Shown here one piece after another: positions 1-8,860 of a stretch of DNA of 64,000 nucleotides. Numbering within the stretch: position 1 is the stretch's first letter; every line of letters begins with the position of its first letter. A model generated the notes under the pieces. That model was not told where the DNA came from. It saw only the letters and a list, made by a program, of their open reading frames with translations, and searched no databases. The stretch is from positions 64,171 through 128,170 of the forward strand of contig JACAEL010000038.1 in the NCBI GenBank assembly GCA_013388835.1, in the 5' to 3' direction. A program made the position numbers and the translations under genes. The stretch comes from Candidatus Thorarchaeota archaeon (GTDB taxonomy: Archaea; Asgardarchaeota; Thorarchaeia; Thorarchaeales; Thorarchaeaceae).

Positions 1-213
1 GAACAGAAGACAGACCCCTCTGCGTTTGGGCGTGGCATCCGCTATTGACATGGACTCTGCTCCGACTGCATCTAGTTGGGGTCTGGACATCCTGTGAGTA
101 TGTGCCGCCGAGAGGCTTATGAACTGCCACCTTGCGACACCTGAATGACGGGCCAGCATTGATAAGCAACGAGTGAAGACCCTAGCACACTCGGCACGAG
201 AGGATGATGGTGA
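1..213. other. left-edge sequence without a clear gene
   Basis: One plus-strand frame stays open from base 2 to a TGA near base 96 and could be the tail of a gene cut by the window edge, but the translated residues match no family I know and a second frame is also open. Nothing else is recognisable before the receiver-domain gene. Confidence 0.3.
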
Positions 214-609
214 GTGACCGCCAGATTACTCATTGTGGACGATGACATTGATGTGGCAAAGCTACTACGGGCATACCTGAAGAAGACAGGGTCGGATGTT
301 GAGATTAGCTATGCTCGCAGCTGCAAGAGAGCGATTCGGAAGGTGAAGGAAGCCATTCTCAGCGGCTTGCCGCCCCATGCATGTCTGGTCGACATAAAGC
401 TCCCAGACACAACTGGCACAGATTGCATACGTCAACTGCAGGCGATGGGACTGGCAAACCTCTGTGCTTTCACCGCATACTCGAAGCCCCAGATCATCGA
501 AGAGGCCAAGCGTGCCGGTGCAGTAATGGTCTTGAAGAAGAGTGCGGGCTTCGCGGCTATTGCGGACACGCTCGCTCAGCTACTGGACTTGGCCCCTCTT
601 GAGCTGTGA
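214..609 (+). CDS. stand-alone response regulator receiver domain
   Basis: A 131-residue single-domain receiver protein that would accept a phosphoryl group from a histidine kinase. The acidic pocket is at residues 9-11 (VDDD), the phospho-acceptor is Asp60 in LVDIKLPD, the switch Thr is Thr87 in CAFTAYS, and the conserved Lys is Lys108 in VLKKSAG. There is no output domain, so it may act through protein contacts or a phosphorelay. The start is GTG at 214. No kinase is adjacent; the PAS histidine kinase at 57-58.8 kb is the only one in the window and is too far away to be called a partner. The family assignment is secure; the role is unknown. Confidence 0.9.
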   Translation: MTARLLIVDDDIDVAKLLRAYLKKTGSDVEISYARSCKRAIRKVKEAILSGLPPHACLVDIKLPDTTGTDCIRQLQAMGLANLCAFTAYSKPQIIEEAKRAGAVMVLKKSAGFAAIADTLAQLLDLAPLEL

Positions 610-671
610 ATATGCAACAAAAACCCTTAACAGATGTGACGACTCGATGATAACTGTTCAGAAGTTGGGAG

Positions 672-2213
672 ATGACTGTCCGTATGCTCCATGTCACGCG
701 TCGAGGTCTTATGGTCTGTACAATGCTCTTCATGCTCAGCCTTTGGTGCCTAGGTTTCTCCACTGCAGCTGCCCAACCGACAGAAGAGTGGTTTGGCGAT
801 AGTCACATACAGATTTACATCGGTCTCGACGGCCGCAGCATCACCACTGCAACTGCGACTGACCCATTAGTGGTAGACCTCGAAACACCGACCGCACTGC
901 TACTCAAGGTCAACACGACGGGCAGTCAGGCAATCTACAACCTGACCGGTTCGATAGGCTTCTACTATCAGGGTATCAAGGTCTTCGCCATCAGCGTTCA
1001 GCAGGCCGTAGTACAGTACATTCCAGCTCCGCTGTCATTGCCCCCCGTAGCAACTGACATTGACTTTGGTGCCATCTTCAGCAGCAACTTCAGCGGCTAC
1101 TCCATTGACCTTGCCACAGGCATCTATCAGGCGTCTGTGGACTTCCAGTACTTCCTTGAAGGCGACCTCGTTCACCCTCAGACTGTCGGAACCGGTTTCT
1201 ATGTGACACTGCCCCCAAAGAGCTTCATTGATGTCGTCACTTCTGTTGCGGGCATTGCGGTGACCGCAGCCACAGCAGGTGCGGTCGTTGGCACTGCCGG
1301 CAGCATCAAGGCACTGCTTGACGGCCTTGCAACCGCCCACAAGGTCCGGAGCATTCAGAAGAAGGCCGGTGAGATTCGGTCCCTGCCAAACCTGACGGTC
1401 ATAGGTGCTCTGCCTGCTCTGTTCTCTGTACTATCAGCTATGGCACTGATGGGCAAGAAGAAGAAGAAGGGCACGGCCACAGTTGCAGAGCCCGAGTCCA
1501 AGGATGGTGTGAGCGAATATGTCCTGAGGCAGCGTGTGAGGGAGATTGCCCCTGAGGCATGGCAGGGCGACAAGTGTCCGAAGTGCAGGAAGAACTGGGA
1601 CAGGAAGAAGGACATGTGTGGGAAGTGTGGTCTTGACCATGAAGACGCAAAGCGCGAGTATGGAGAGTACCTGAGCAGCAGAGTCCCACGGGCAATCAAG
1701 GTGCTCGGCAAGAAGAAGTCGCTCAGCATAAAGAAGCTCTCAAAGAAGGCCAAGATGAGCCAGTACAGTGCGGGTGTCATCGGTGCAGCAATGGTCGACA
1801 CTGGCTTCACAGAGGTGACGAAGATTGACACTCCCCTGAGGAGTTTCGTGACGAACATAGGTGGACTAGCATTCCTTATTCTGACATGGCAACAGCTACT
1901 CGGCGGTGCTGCAAGCCAGTTCCAGACCACACTCACCGTCGTCGGTGGTGGTATGTCCGTCGCAGTCATAATCGCGCTCTACTTTGCAAGGAGGACGCAG
2001 ATCAAGAGACTGAAGGCCGACCTCGAGGCGGGGCGGAAGCTCATGCCAACGATGCGAGAGAGAGAGGAGCAGGCAGCAGGAACAGCTCCTTCAACGGACT
2101 CTCACGGACGGACTGACTCCACTGGTCCTGAAGAGACCTCGGTTCCAACATCAGGCGAGTCTTCTGAAGCTGAGTCGGCCGGTACTTCAGAAGATGAATC
2201 GGGAGATGTCTAG
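672..2213 (+). CDS. membrane protein with exported domain and cytoplasmic zinc ribbon
   Basis: This 513-residue protein has a signal peptide (about 1-35), a beta-rich exported region with NxS/T sequons (36-184), two hydrophobic segments near 186-216 and 241-260, then a basic KKKKK run. The presumed cytoplasmic part has a zinc ribbon (Cys302, Cys305, Cys316, Cys319: CPKC...CGKC) and a Lys-rich stretch (338-383) that could fold as a winged helix. Two more hydrophobic segments follow (393-411, 420-438), and the tail is Ser/Glu-rich. It could be a membrane-anchored sensor or nucleic-acid binder, but this is inference. The gene stands alone between the receiver gene and an oxidoreductase. I do not recognise a named family. 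Confidence 0.8.
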   Translation: MTVRMLHVTRRGLMVCTMLFMLSLWCLGFSTAAAQPTEEWFGDSHIQIYIGLDGRSITTATATDPLVVDLETPTALLLKVNTTGSQAIYNLTGSIGFYYQGIKVFAISVQQAVVQYIPAPLSLPPVATDIDFGAIFSSNFSGYSIDLATGIYQASVDFQYFLEGDLVHPQTVGTGFYVTLPPKSFIDVVTSVAGIAVTAATAGAVVGTAGSIKALLDGLATAHKVRSIQKKAGEIRSLPNLTVIGALPALFSVLSAMALMGKKKKKGTATVAEPESKDGVSEYVLRQRVREIAPEAWQGDKCPKCRKNWDRKKDMCGKCGLDHEDAKREYGEYLSSRVPRAIKVLGKKKSLSIKKLSKKAKMSQYSAGVIGAAMVDTGFTEVTKIDTPLRSFVTNIGGLAFLILTWQQLLGGAASQFQTTLTVVGGGMSVAVIIALYFARRTQIKRLKADLEAGRKLMPTMREREEQAAGTAPSTDSHGRTDSTGPEETSVPTSGESSEAESAGTSEDESGDV

Positions 2214-2307
2214 TCAGACTCCCTGTGTTATGCCTAGACGTTCACCTGCAGCGTACCGCAAAGATGATTAGGTTTACTCGTGGTCGGCGCCCACAACGTG
2301 ACAGACT

Positions 2308-3669
2308 ATGGTCGATAGTATAGCAGTCATTGGTTGCGGGGCTGCAGGAGCCACAGCAGCGATGCAGGCTCGTAAACAGAACAGGTCGGTCTCCATCTGG
2401 ATATTCGATGTAGAACGCCACTCGCAGTACTCCAGATGCGGCCTTCCCTATACGATATCCGGGAAGGTTGCCAAGTTCGAGGACGTTGTGCTGACCCCTC
2501 CTGAGAGCTGGGAGGGGCTGAAGATAACCGCTCACCTCGGGGTCAAGGTGACGGAAATAGACCATAGTGCTCACTCACTCACGGCAGAGGGGGTGGGCGG
2601 GTCTGTCACAGTCAACTACGACGCACTGATATTCGCAACCGGCTCATACAACGTGACTCCGCCGGTGAAGGGCCTTGACAAGAAGCACATCTACGGTCTA
2701 CGAACGCTCGACGATGCCAAGGCGCTCTCTAAGGAAGCGGAGAAGGCCAAGGATGTAGTGGTGATAGGCGGTGGGCTGATTGGAATGGAGACCGCCGAAG
2801 CACTGCATGAACGAGGACTGCGTGTTACAGTTGTCGAGTTCCTTCCCTATGTCCTACCCGCAATGGTCGATGCCGACATGGGTGAGATCATTCAAGAGCA
2901 CTGCAGGTCACACGGGTTGCAGATTCTTGTCAACACCGCCGCGCTGGAAGTTGTCGGCAACGAGCGTCCTGAATCAGTCATAGTGAAGGACAGAGCCACA
3001 GAAGCCACATCGTCGATACCAGCCGATGTGGTTGTTGTCGCGACAGGTGTACGTGCCAACACCGCGCTTGCCGAGCAAATTGGCGTGAAGGTGGGACCCA
3101 CCCGGGGAATCATCGTCAACGACCGAATGGAGACCAATCTGCCCAACGTGTACGCCTGTGGGGACTGTGCAGAGCATGTGGACTTCGTGACCAAGAAGCC
3201 AGCGGCTGCAGGACTTGGTACTGTTGCAGTGAGACAAGGGCGTGTCGCAGGAATAAACGCAGCAGGAGGGGATGTACGGTTCCCGGGCATTGTGGGTGCG
3301 AAGGTGACGAAGCTGTTTGGGCTGGAGATAGCCAGCACCGGCATCACGGAGGAACTCGCCAAGCGTTACGAACTGTCGGTCGTGAAGGGGTCAGTGAGAG
3401 GGCTGACCAAGCCGCCCTACTACACAGGTGGCAAGGAACTGAAAGTGAAGACCTACTTCGACAGAGACTCCGGTCGTCTAGTCGGCGGGCAGCTAGTCGG
3501 GGTTGAGGACGCAGCCATGAGGCTGAACGTGCTGACCATGGGCATACAGAGGGGCGTCGATGCTGCTGGCCTATTTGACTTTGAGAACTGCTATGCTCCA
3601 GCGGTGTGTGACACATGGGACCCACTGGTGACGTCAGCAGACGCGGCGCGCAAACGACTGAAGACCTGA
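2308..3669 (+). CDS. CoA-disulfide reductase / NADH oxidase-like flavoprotein
   Basis: A FAD- and NAD(P)H-dependent pyridine-nucleotide disulfide oxidoreductase of the CoADR/NOX/Npsr group. The FAD dinucleotide fold opens the protein (IGCGAAGATAA, residues 8-18), the single redox cysteine is Cys44 in YSRCGLPYTISG, the NAD(P) fold is at about 150 (VVVIGGGLIGMETAEAL), the second FAD motif is NVYACGDCAEH near 278, and a C-terminal dimerisation domain follows. The 453-residue length is normal for the family. Members reduce CoA disulfide, polysulfide or oxygen; the exact substrate cannot be read from sequence. ATG at 2308 puts the FAD motif at the N-terminus as expected. It is monocistronic as far as can be seen. 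Confidence 0.9.
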   Translation: MVDSIAVIGCGAAGATAAMQARKQNRSVSIWIFDVERHSQYSRCGLPYTISGKVAKFEDVVLTPPESWEGLKITAHLGVKVTEIDHSAHSLTAEGVGGSVTVNYDALIFATGSYNVTPPVKGLDKKHIYGLRTLDDAKALSKEAEKAKDVVVIGGGLIGMETAEALHERGLRVTVVEFLPYVLPAMVDADMGEIIQEHCRSHGLQILVNTAALEVVGNERPESVIVKDRATEATSSIPADVVVVATGVRANTALAEQIGVKVGPTRGIIVNDRMETNLPNVYACGDCAEHVDFVTKKPAAAGLGTVAVRQGRVAGINAAGGDVRFPGIVGAKVTKLFGLEIASTGITEELAKRYELSVVKGSVRGLTKPPYYTGGKELKVKTYFDRDSGRLVGGQLVGVEDAAMRLNVLTMGIQRGVDAAGLFDFENCYAPAVCDTWDPLVTSADAARKRLKT

Positions 3670-3806
3670 AGTGTCGGTGGACCATCGTGCTATTACAAGC
3701 ATCGCATGGTGATCTGGCCGTCAGTCTTCGGTTCGGGGCATGGAAGAGTGTCCATTCTCGTCACGACAGTGTGGTCTGCGTAGGACCTTGAATCAATCAT
3801 GCCAGA

Positions 3807-4292
3807 CTATCCGGAAATGGACTTCAATGCGTGCTCAACAGAACTGAGCTGTGTCGGCGATGACGTGACTATGACGACTCGCCGTACGCTGGTCTCCCCG
3901 GACGAGTGGTGTCGCAACGCTCTGACAATCTCATCAGCCACTTCCCAGCTGGGCACTCGTGCGACCTCGAGACCCAAGGTGTAGAGGCCCACTTCCTCTA
4001 TCTGCGCCCTCTTGGCCAGCGTGAGTGTGTTTCGGATTGCACGGTATATGGTCTTCCTCCGGTCCGGGCTCTCGACTGAGACCGGAGGCCAGTACTCGAC
4101 GCGCTCTGTTACACTCGTCTCCACATCATTGCCGACGCAAAGCCGTAGAGCACCATCACCGCCGTGATTGGACCTGCGTGGCGTCCCTTTGGGGTGTCTC
4201 TCCTTCGACTTGAGCACGAGGCCCATGCCTGACCCATTGTAAGGGCCAAGGTGAAGACACACTCTGACCTTGCCGACTGTCCACTCGGTCAC
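3807..4292 (-). CDS. degenerate macrodomain-like partner protein
   Basis: A 161-residue protein whose start overlaps the stop of the upstream macrodomain gene by ATGA, so the two are probably translated together. Its second half follows the same pattern as the end of the macrodomain upstream: a strand (EEVGLYTLGLEVARVP), a helix (EVADEIVRALRHH), a strand (VRRVVIVTSSPTQLSSV) and a final helix. The Gly-rich ligand loop of the true macrodomain is replaced by GLEVARVP, so ADP-ribose binding is doubtful. The first 70 residues are unlike the usual macrodomain start. I infer a diverged duplicate, perhaps a heterodimer partner; this rests on alignment by eye only. Confidence 0.65.
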   Translation of the reverse strand: MTEWTVGKVRVCLHLGPYNGSGMGLVLKSKERHPKGTPRRSNHGGDGALRLCVGNDVETSVTERVEYWPPVSVESPDRRKTIYRAIRNTLTLAKRAQIEEVGLYTLGLEVARVPSWEVADEIVRALRHHSSGETSVRRVVIVTSSPTQLSSVEHALKSISG

Positions 4293-4819
4293 TTCCTCTT
4301 TCCTCGTATCTCTTCTACGACTGAGGAGAGGACCTTCTCAAGTTCTTCGTTGTAGCCGACAAGAATCACCTGCTCAACAGAGCCACCCGTCCCCTCGAAG
4401 TCCTCCACAGCCTCCAATATCGCTCTAGCCGACTCAGTGGGGGTCAGGCCACCCACTCCCGCCCCAATCGCGGGAAACGCAATTCTCCTCAGATTCCTGC
4501 CGGACGCGATTGTCAGGGCATGTCGTGCAGAGTCTCTGACGTGCTTGTATTCCGCAGGTCTTCCCGGGGCCATCCCCGCGCAGTGTATCACGTACTTCGC
4601 CTTCAGACGACCAGCGCCAGTTATGACTGCTTCTCCCGGCCGTATTGGCCCCTTTGCCATGGCCTCGTTCTCTATCTCGACTCCGCCTCTTCGCTTGATC
4701 GCTCCAGCAACGCCTGAGCCCATCCACAGGTCAGAGTTCGCAGCATTGACTATTGCATCAACGTCCAAGTCCGTGATGTCGCCGTGCGTTGTCACAATGC
4801 CTACTCTCTTGCTCGGCAC
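4289..4819 (-). CDS. macrodomain (ADP-ribose binding/hydrolase) protein
   Basis: A 176-residue single macrodomain resembling the archaeal AF1521 and MacroD type. The ADP-ribose loop 1 is seen as VDAIVNAANSDLWMGSGVAG (about residues 20-39) with the catalytic-type Asn-Ala-Asn, and loop 2 as FPAIGAGVGG near 112. The family binds or removes ADP-ribose from proteins and O-acetyl-ADP-ribose. The start is GTG at 4819, preceded by a GAGGG Shine-Dalgarno-like stretch. It is the first gene of a two-gene minus-strand unit with the degenerate macrodomain-like gene. Confidence 0.9.
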   Translation of the reverse strand: MPSKRVGIVTTHGDITDLDVDAIVNAANSDLWMGSGVAGAIKRRGGVEIENEAMAKGPIRPGEAVITGAGRLKAKYVIHCAGMAPGRPAEYKHVRDSARHALTIASGRNLRRIAFPAIGAGVGGLTPTESARAILEAVEDFEGTGGSVEQVILVGYNEELEKVLSSVVEEIRGKRK

Positions 4820-5127
4820 AAGTCATCCCTCACAGTGTGATATGTACAAACACACAAAAAAAGTCTGTCCTCTTCGCCGGACGCTCCCGCGAATGGTCCG
4901 AAGGTATCAAGGCCGGACTAGGGCCGACAGATAAGCACTCCCGGCATCCATGTTCCTGCAAGTGAGATGAGACCACAACGGCTCCTAGCGCATGAGGTAC
5001 GACTCGTACGACACAGCCTCAAACTTGCGAGGGCTTTTATCTGTCTGTACGCTTCATACTTTGGATTCCGAACACGAACGAGCGCACACTACCAACAGCA
5101 CTACTGCTGTTCATTCTGATTTCGCCG

Positions 5128-7098
5128 TTGTTCGCCTGCCTGCAGTGTGCAGCAGCACCGAACAGTGTGACAGTAATCTCCGACGTTCTCGGACAGCAAG
5201 CAACTCTTTCTGAAGTCATGCCCAAGACCGTCAGAGTTGCAGTCTATGACGAGAGGAACTATACACTGCCGTCCTATGTGTCGGCGGCACTTGTATCCGT
5301 CAACGGAACAGTCATGGCGGCCTTCCTGTCCAGCCGTGGCTTCGATGTCACTCTTGTTGATGCCTCGGACATCACGTCACATGTCCTTAGCACCGCACGC
5401 TTCGATGTACTGGTTCTGCCTGACAACCTTCCGAGGGAGAACATAACCAATCAGGTCAAGGAGTTCTGGATTGGTGGCGGTGGCGTACTTAGCGTGGATA
5501 GCAGTATCGCATATCTGGGTTATGCGGGAATGCTACCGGCCGAGTCGGAAGGCGATGACGGGTATGGTGTCTATTGGGGATATGTGATAAGCGAAGTGCA
5601 GCAGGTCGCAGCCCTGCATCCGACCACCAAGAGCTACGACATTGGGGATAACCTCAACTCGACACAGCTCGACTGGGCCACATTTTACTGGACCACTCTG
5701 AGTGGAGTGGCAGACGCAGCATTCATGACGAAGATACTGTACGCTACCGGTCACACTGACTGGGCCACGGGTGTTGCCTATGATCCGAGTGAGAGAGGAG
5801 GAAAGGTCGTGCAGCTGCCCGGCTATGGGGATTCCATTGCTCCGGACCTTGCAGACTTGATTGCGGACTCCGTGACCTGGCTGGCACCTGTACCCAAGGC
5901 GCGTGTGGTCTTCGACATGAGCCATCAACCACGGAGGAGCATTGACTTGTGGGACGAACTCTCGGCCTTTCCGAACTCCTACACGGATCTGCGCAATATG
6001 CTTGTGTCCATGAGATTCACAGTTGACAAGCTGTATCCGTCATCCTCAGGGAATCTCACTCAGAACAACCTTGCTCCCTACAACATTCTGATTCTGGTGA
6101 CGCCGGACTACAACTACACCCCTGCTGAGACGTCCGCTGTGTCAGCATGGGTGAACGCCGGTGGCTCCCTGTGGGTGTTCGGTGAGAATCCGGGACTCTC
6201 CAACTTCAAGATGCTGGACGACCAGCTGAACCACATGATGCAGGGAATGGGTGTCCAGATATGGCTCGATGGCGGATCCTCCACCGATGTCACCTACACA
6301 GCCAAGTCCCATATCATCAACGAGAATATCGGAGACTTGTTCTCGACAGCCAAGGGATTCCTCAACCTGACCGGAACAGCTCAGGCACTGTGGTATCAAG
6401 GACCCGATGTGATTGCAGCTGTCAATCAGGTCGGGAAGGGAAGACTCTTCGCCTTTGCTGACATCAACTGGGCACAAGACGCTACGATAGCATCGAGCGA
6501 TAACGAGGACTTCGCCCGCAATGTCGCGGGCTGGCTGAGTGCCGCGGAGTCACAGATTCTCCTCTTCACAGATGAAACGTATAGTGTGAACAAATACAGG
6601 ACGCCTGTGGCCTTGGCTCTCAACGAACTAAAGCTGAATTACCAACTGGTGACAGTGGCGAGCACGATGAACCTTACGCTGGTTCAGGACACGTACGAGT
6701 TAGTGATTGTGGACTCGCCCTCTGGCACAATACATCACACTGTCTTGACCAGTCTGGCCACCTACGTCAAGGGGGGTGGTCGGCTTCTAATGTCCTACTA
6801 CCGTGCTTATGACGTGGCGGACCACCAACTATGGCCTCTGCTTGGTTTCCTGCCACTTACCCCCTTCAGTACTCACGATCCGTTCTACATGTGGGACCCC
6901 AATCATCCCGTGTTCAACCATCCCGTGGACTACGGCGCAACCCAGTTTGACAGTAGTAACATATATGCGGTAGAGGGCTGCATGCTACACCTGTTTGACA
7001 ACGCAACCCTTTTGCAGGTCACAGTTCTCTGCCCAGTACGAACCAGTCTCTCGTCGCCGAGCGAGCTGACCATCAGACACTGTACATCAGCTGGCTGA
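5128..7098 (+). CDS. large surface protein, N-terminal part (frame broken near 7023)
   Basis: The first 650 or so residues of a large exported protein. They contain repeated alpha/beta units of the class-I glutamine-amidotransferase-like fold without a recognisable catalytic triad: FDVLVLPDNLP near 90, YNILILVTPDYNY near 320 and TYELVIVDSPSG near 525. The listed TTG start at 5128 cuts a signal peptide: the frame is open back to 4996 and reads LLLFILISPLFACLQC just upstream, but no ATG/GTG/TTG exists there. A leaderless ATT at 5065, about 28 bases after a CTTTTAT box at 5034-5040, would give a normal signal peptide. The true protein continues in another frame to 7586. Confidence 0.75.
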   Translation: MFACLQCAAAPNSVTVISDVLGQQATLSEVMPKTVRVAVYDERNYTLPSYVSAALVSVNGTVMAAFLSSRGFDVTLVDASDITSHVLSTARFDVLVLPDNLPRENITNQVKEFWIGGGGVLSVDSSIAYLGYAGMLPAESEGDDGYGVYWGYVISEVQQVAALHPTTKSYDIGDNLNSTQLDWATFYWTTLSGVADAAFMTKILYATGHTDWATGVAYDPSERGGKVVQLPGYGDSIAPDLADLIADSVTWLAPVPKARVVFDMSHQPRRSIDLWDELSAFPNSYTDLRNMLVSMRFTVDKLYPSSSGNLTQNNLAPYNILILVTPDYNYTPAETSAVSAWVNAGGSLWVFGENPGLSNFKMLDDQLNHMMQGMGVQIWLDGGSSTDVTYTAKSHIINENIGDLFSTAKGFLNLTGTAQALWYQGPDVIAAVNQVGKGRLFAFADINWAQDATIASSDNEDFARNVAGWLSAAESQILLFTDETYSVNKYRTPVALALNELKLNYQLVTVASTMNLTLVQDTYELVIVDSPSGTIHHTVLTSLATYVKGGGRLLMSYYRAYDVADHQLWPLLGFLPLTPFSTHDPFYMWDPNHPVFNHPVDYGATQFDSSNIYAVEGCMLHLFDNATLLQVTVLCPVRTSLSSPSELTIRHCTSAG

Positions 7099-7151
7099 TT
7101 GACTCTTCCACGACTGACAAGGACAATTCCGCCTTCGCTGACAACTTCGAG

Positions 7152-7586
7152 TTGTGGTTGAACCTCGTAGCATACATGATGCGGCCAACCATCGATTCAC
7201 CCTCCGACGTCCAGTACCAGGTCGGCGCGACCGGTAACTCCATTGTCTGGCATCCGAGGAGCTACGCGCCTGACTCCTATTCGATAACGAGGAATGCGAC
7301 CAGCGCTGCATCAGGAGCATGGACTGGGACTGATGTGGTAATCAGCATCGACGGACTGGCAGTAGGCCACTATGTCTACCTCATCACTGTTGTCGACTGG
7401 GCGGGTCATACGGCGACAGACACTGTAGTGGTCACAGTGACAGCCGTACCTAGCTGGATTCCGGGTATTGATAATATGACCCTGCTGATCATTGCGGCAG
7501 CGGCCGGACTCCTAATCGTGGGTGCTGTTGTGTGCCGGAAACGTGGTGGGAGCGCACCGCCGCCCAAGAAGACCAAGTCCAAATAG
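7152..7586 (+). CDS. large surface protein, C-terminal part (Ig-like domain and membrane anchor)
   Basis: The continuation of the gene that starts near 5128. This frame is open from 6999, and the residues just before 7152 (NQSLVAERADHQ... then LYISWLIDSS) are clearly coding, so the real junction is near 7023. It contains an Ig/PKD-like beta-sandwich domain (residues 15-95, ending DTVVVTVTAV), a transmembrane helix (about 105-127, LLIIAAAAGLLIVGAVV) and a short basic tail. The layout indicates a cell-surface protein anchored by its C-terminus. The ATG at 7152 is an internal Met, not a true start. One base appears to be missing from the window sequence or the allele. Confidence 0.75.
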   Translation: MWLNLVAYMMRPTIDSPSDVQYQVGATGNSIVWHPRSYAPDSYSITRNATSAASGAWTGTDVVISIDGLAVGHYVYLITVVDWAGHTATDTVVVTVTAVPSWIPGIDNMTLLIIAAAAGLLIVGAVVCRKRGGSAPPPKKTKSK

Positions 7587-7715
7587 CTTCACCTGGCGGG
7601 TCCGCAAGGACTCGCCTTCTCTCTTTCTTCTCGTGGTTATCGACGAGTTGCCCGCAGACTGCTCACTTGACACATGTGGTTCGTCCGCCGGCATCCGAAT
7701 CGATGATATACAGCG

Positions 7716-8366
7716 ATGCAATCGAAACGTTTTTGGTCGGCGCTCTTTCAAGCGCGGGCTGCTTTGAACGACCTCGCAGAATCAGAGATTGCGGCTCTCA
7801 AACGGAGGTATGGAGTACCGGTACGCCGCAGTTTCAGGGCAGACTTCTTGGAGTTCGAGTGCAACCTAGTCAGACAGAGCACTTGCAAGGGTCGCAATCA
7901 CGACATCACCTGCTTCATTGAGGCAGCTGATGGCTATGTCGTCATACAGAAGCACGCATATGCCAACACGGGGATCTATCGTGCACCTTCAGGAGGTGCC
8001 AACGTCGGAGAGGACTTGGAGACTGCGGCCAAGCGTGAGATGCACGAGGAGACAGGTCTTGATATAGAGCTGGTGCGGTTTGTCCTAGACGTCACGCTGG
8101 ACATCCGTTGTCAAGACGGTGCGATACACTGGCGTTCACTTGTCTTCCTTGCCAGAAAGGTCTCGGGCGAGATGACCCCACTTGATACACATGAGGTCTA
8201 CGACATCGCGGTGATGACACATGACCAGCTGCTGAACGAAGTCAATCCTCTGATGGAAGCAACAGGTTGGGGAGGATTCCGGTATCGTGCCTTCCTCACC
8301 CGTGAGTTCTTCAAGTCGCTTGACAGACACAAGAGGCTTTTGAATGAGGAGCCGAACAAGGACTGA
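7716..8366 (+). CDS. Nudix hydrolase
   Basis: A 216-residue Nudix-family phosphohydrolase. The full Nudix box G-x5-E-x7-REMHEETGL lies at about residues 90-112 and binds the divalent metals used to cleave nucleoside diphosphate linkages. It has an N-terminal region of about 65 residues before the Nudix fold, which is longer than in minimal MutT proteins. The substrate cannot be predicted; NDP-sugars, ADP-ribose or capped nucleotides are all possible. ATG at 7716 is used. It is preceded by the surface-protein gene and followed by a gene-poor stretch. Confidence 0.9.
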   Translation: MQSKRFWSALFQARAALNDLAESEIAALKRRYGVPVRRSFRADFLEFECNLVRQSTCKGRNHDITCFIEAADGYVVIQKHAYANTGIYRAPSGGANVGEDLETAAKREMHEETGLDIELVRFVLDVTLDIRCQDGAIHWRSLVFLARKVSGEMTPLDTHEVYDIAVMTHDQLLNEVNPLMEATGWGGFRYRAFLTREFFKSLDRHKRLLNEEPNKD

Positions 8367-8860
8367 ACAGTACCGGAATTGCCGCCTCTTGTGCGCAATG
8401 GCTTAATGTCACTTGAATCGTTGTTCAGTTGATGGGGTCACTTCAAGTCGGAATTGCGTACTCATGATCCATACTCACATTCGGTGGTCAGTCTTGATGC
8501 CGCATTGTGGATGGAGGACACGTTGAATCAGCTCGAAATGACGAACTGTGGTAACCGTCAACGGACAGCTCACGGTCAGTACGCCGGAGTCCTATGCAGG
8601 AGCTGTGACCTTCCAAGGAAAGGGACTTGAATCCTCATTTCCGTCTCCAGTTGAAGCATCGGATTACCTCAGTTTCGCCGTCTGTATGTCAAGGGCCACA
8701 TGGCCACACACAGAGGAGGCCTTAGAATGCCAGTGATTCGGACCAACGTTGCGATCATTGACGGGACCACGGAAGCGCATCCTTTTTCTGCATATGTGCA
8801 AAACACACTGCAGCCACTTGAATGGCAACATGGAAACTGAAGACATGAAGAGCACTCATC
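8367..8860. other. gene-poor interval
   Basis: About 490 bases without a convincing gene. A GTG-initiated plus-strand frame at 8548-8736 (62 codons) has a plausible beginning (VTVNGQLTVS) but an unstructured end and no family resemblance; it may be a remnant. No tRNA or clear hairpin is seen. Confidence 0.4.

Noticed and set aside
1355-1969. Long minus-strand frame of 204 codons opposite the membrane zinc-ribbon gene
   Set aside because: Ser/Pro/Phe-rich antisense shadow; the plus-strand gene has a signal peptide, zinc ribbon and membrane segments.
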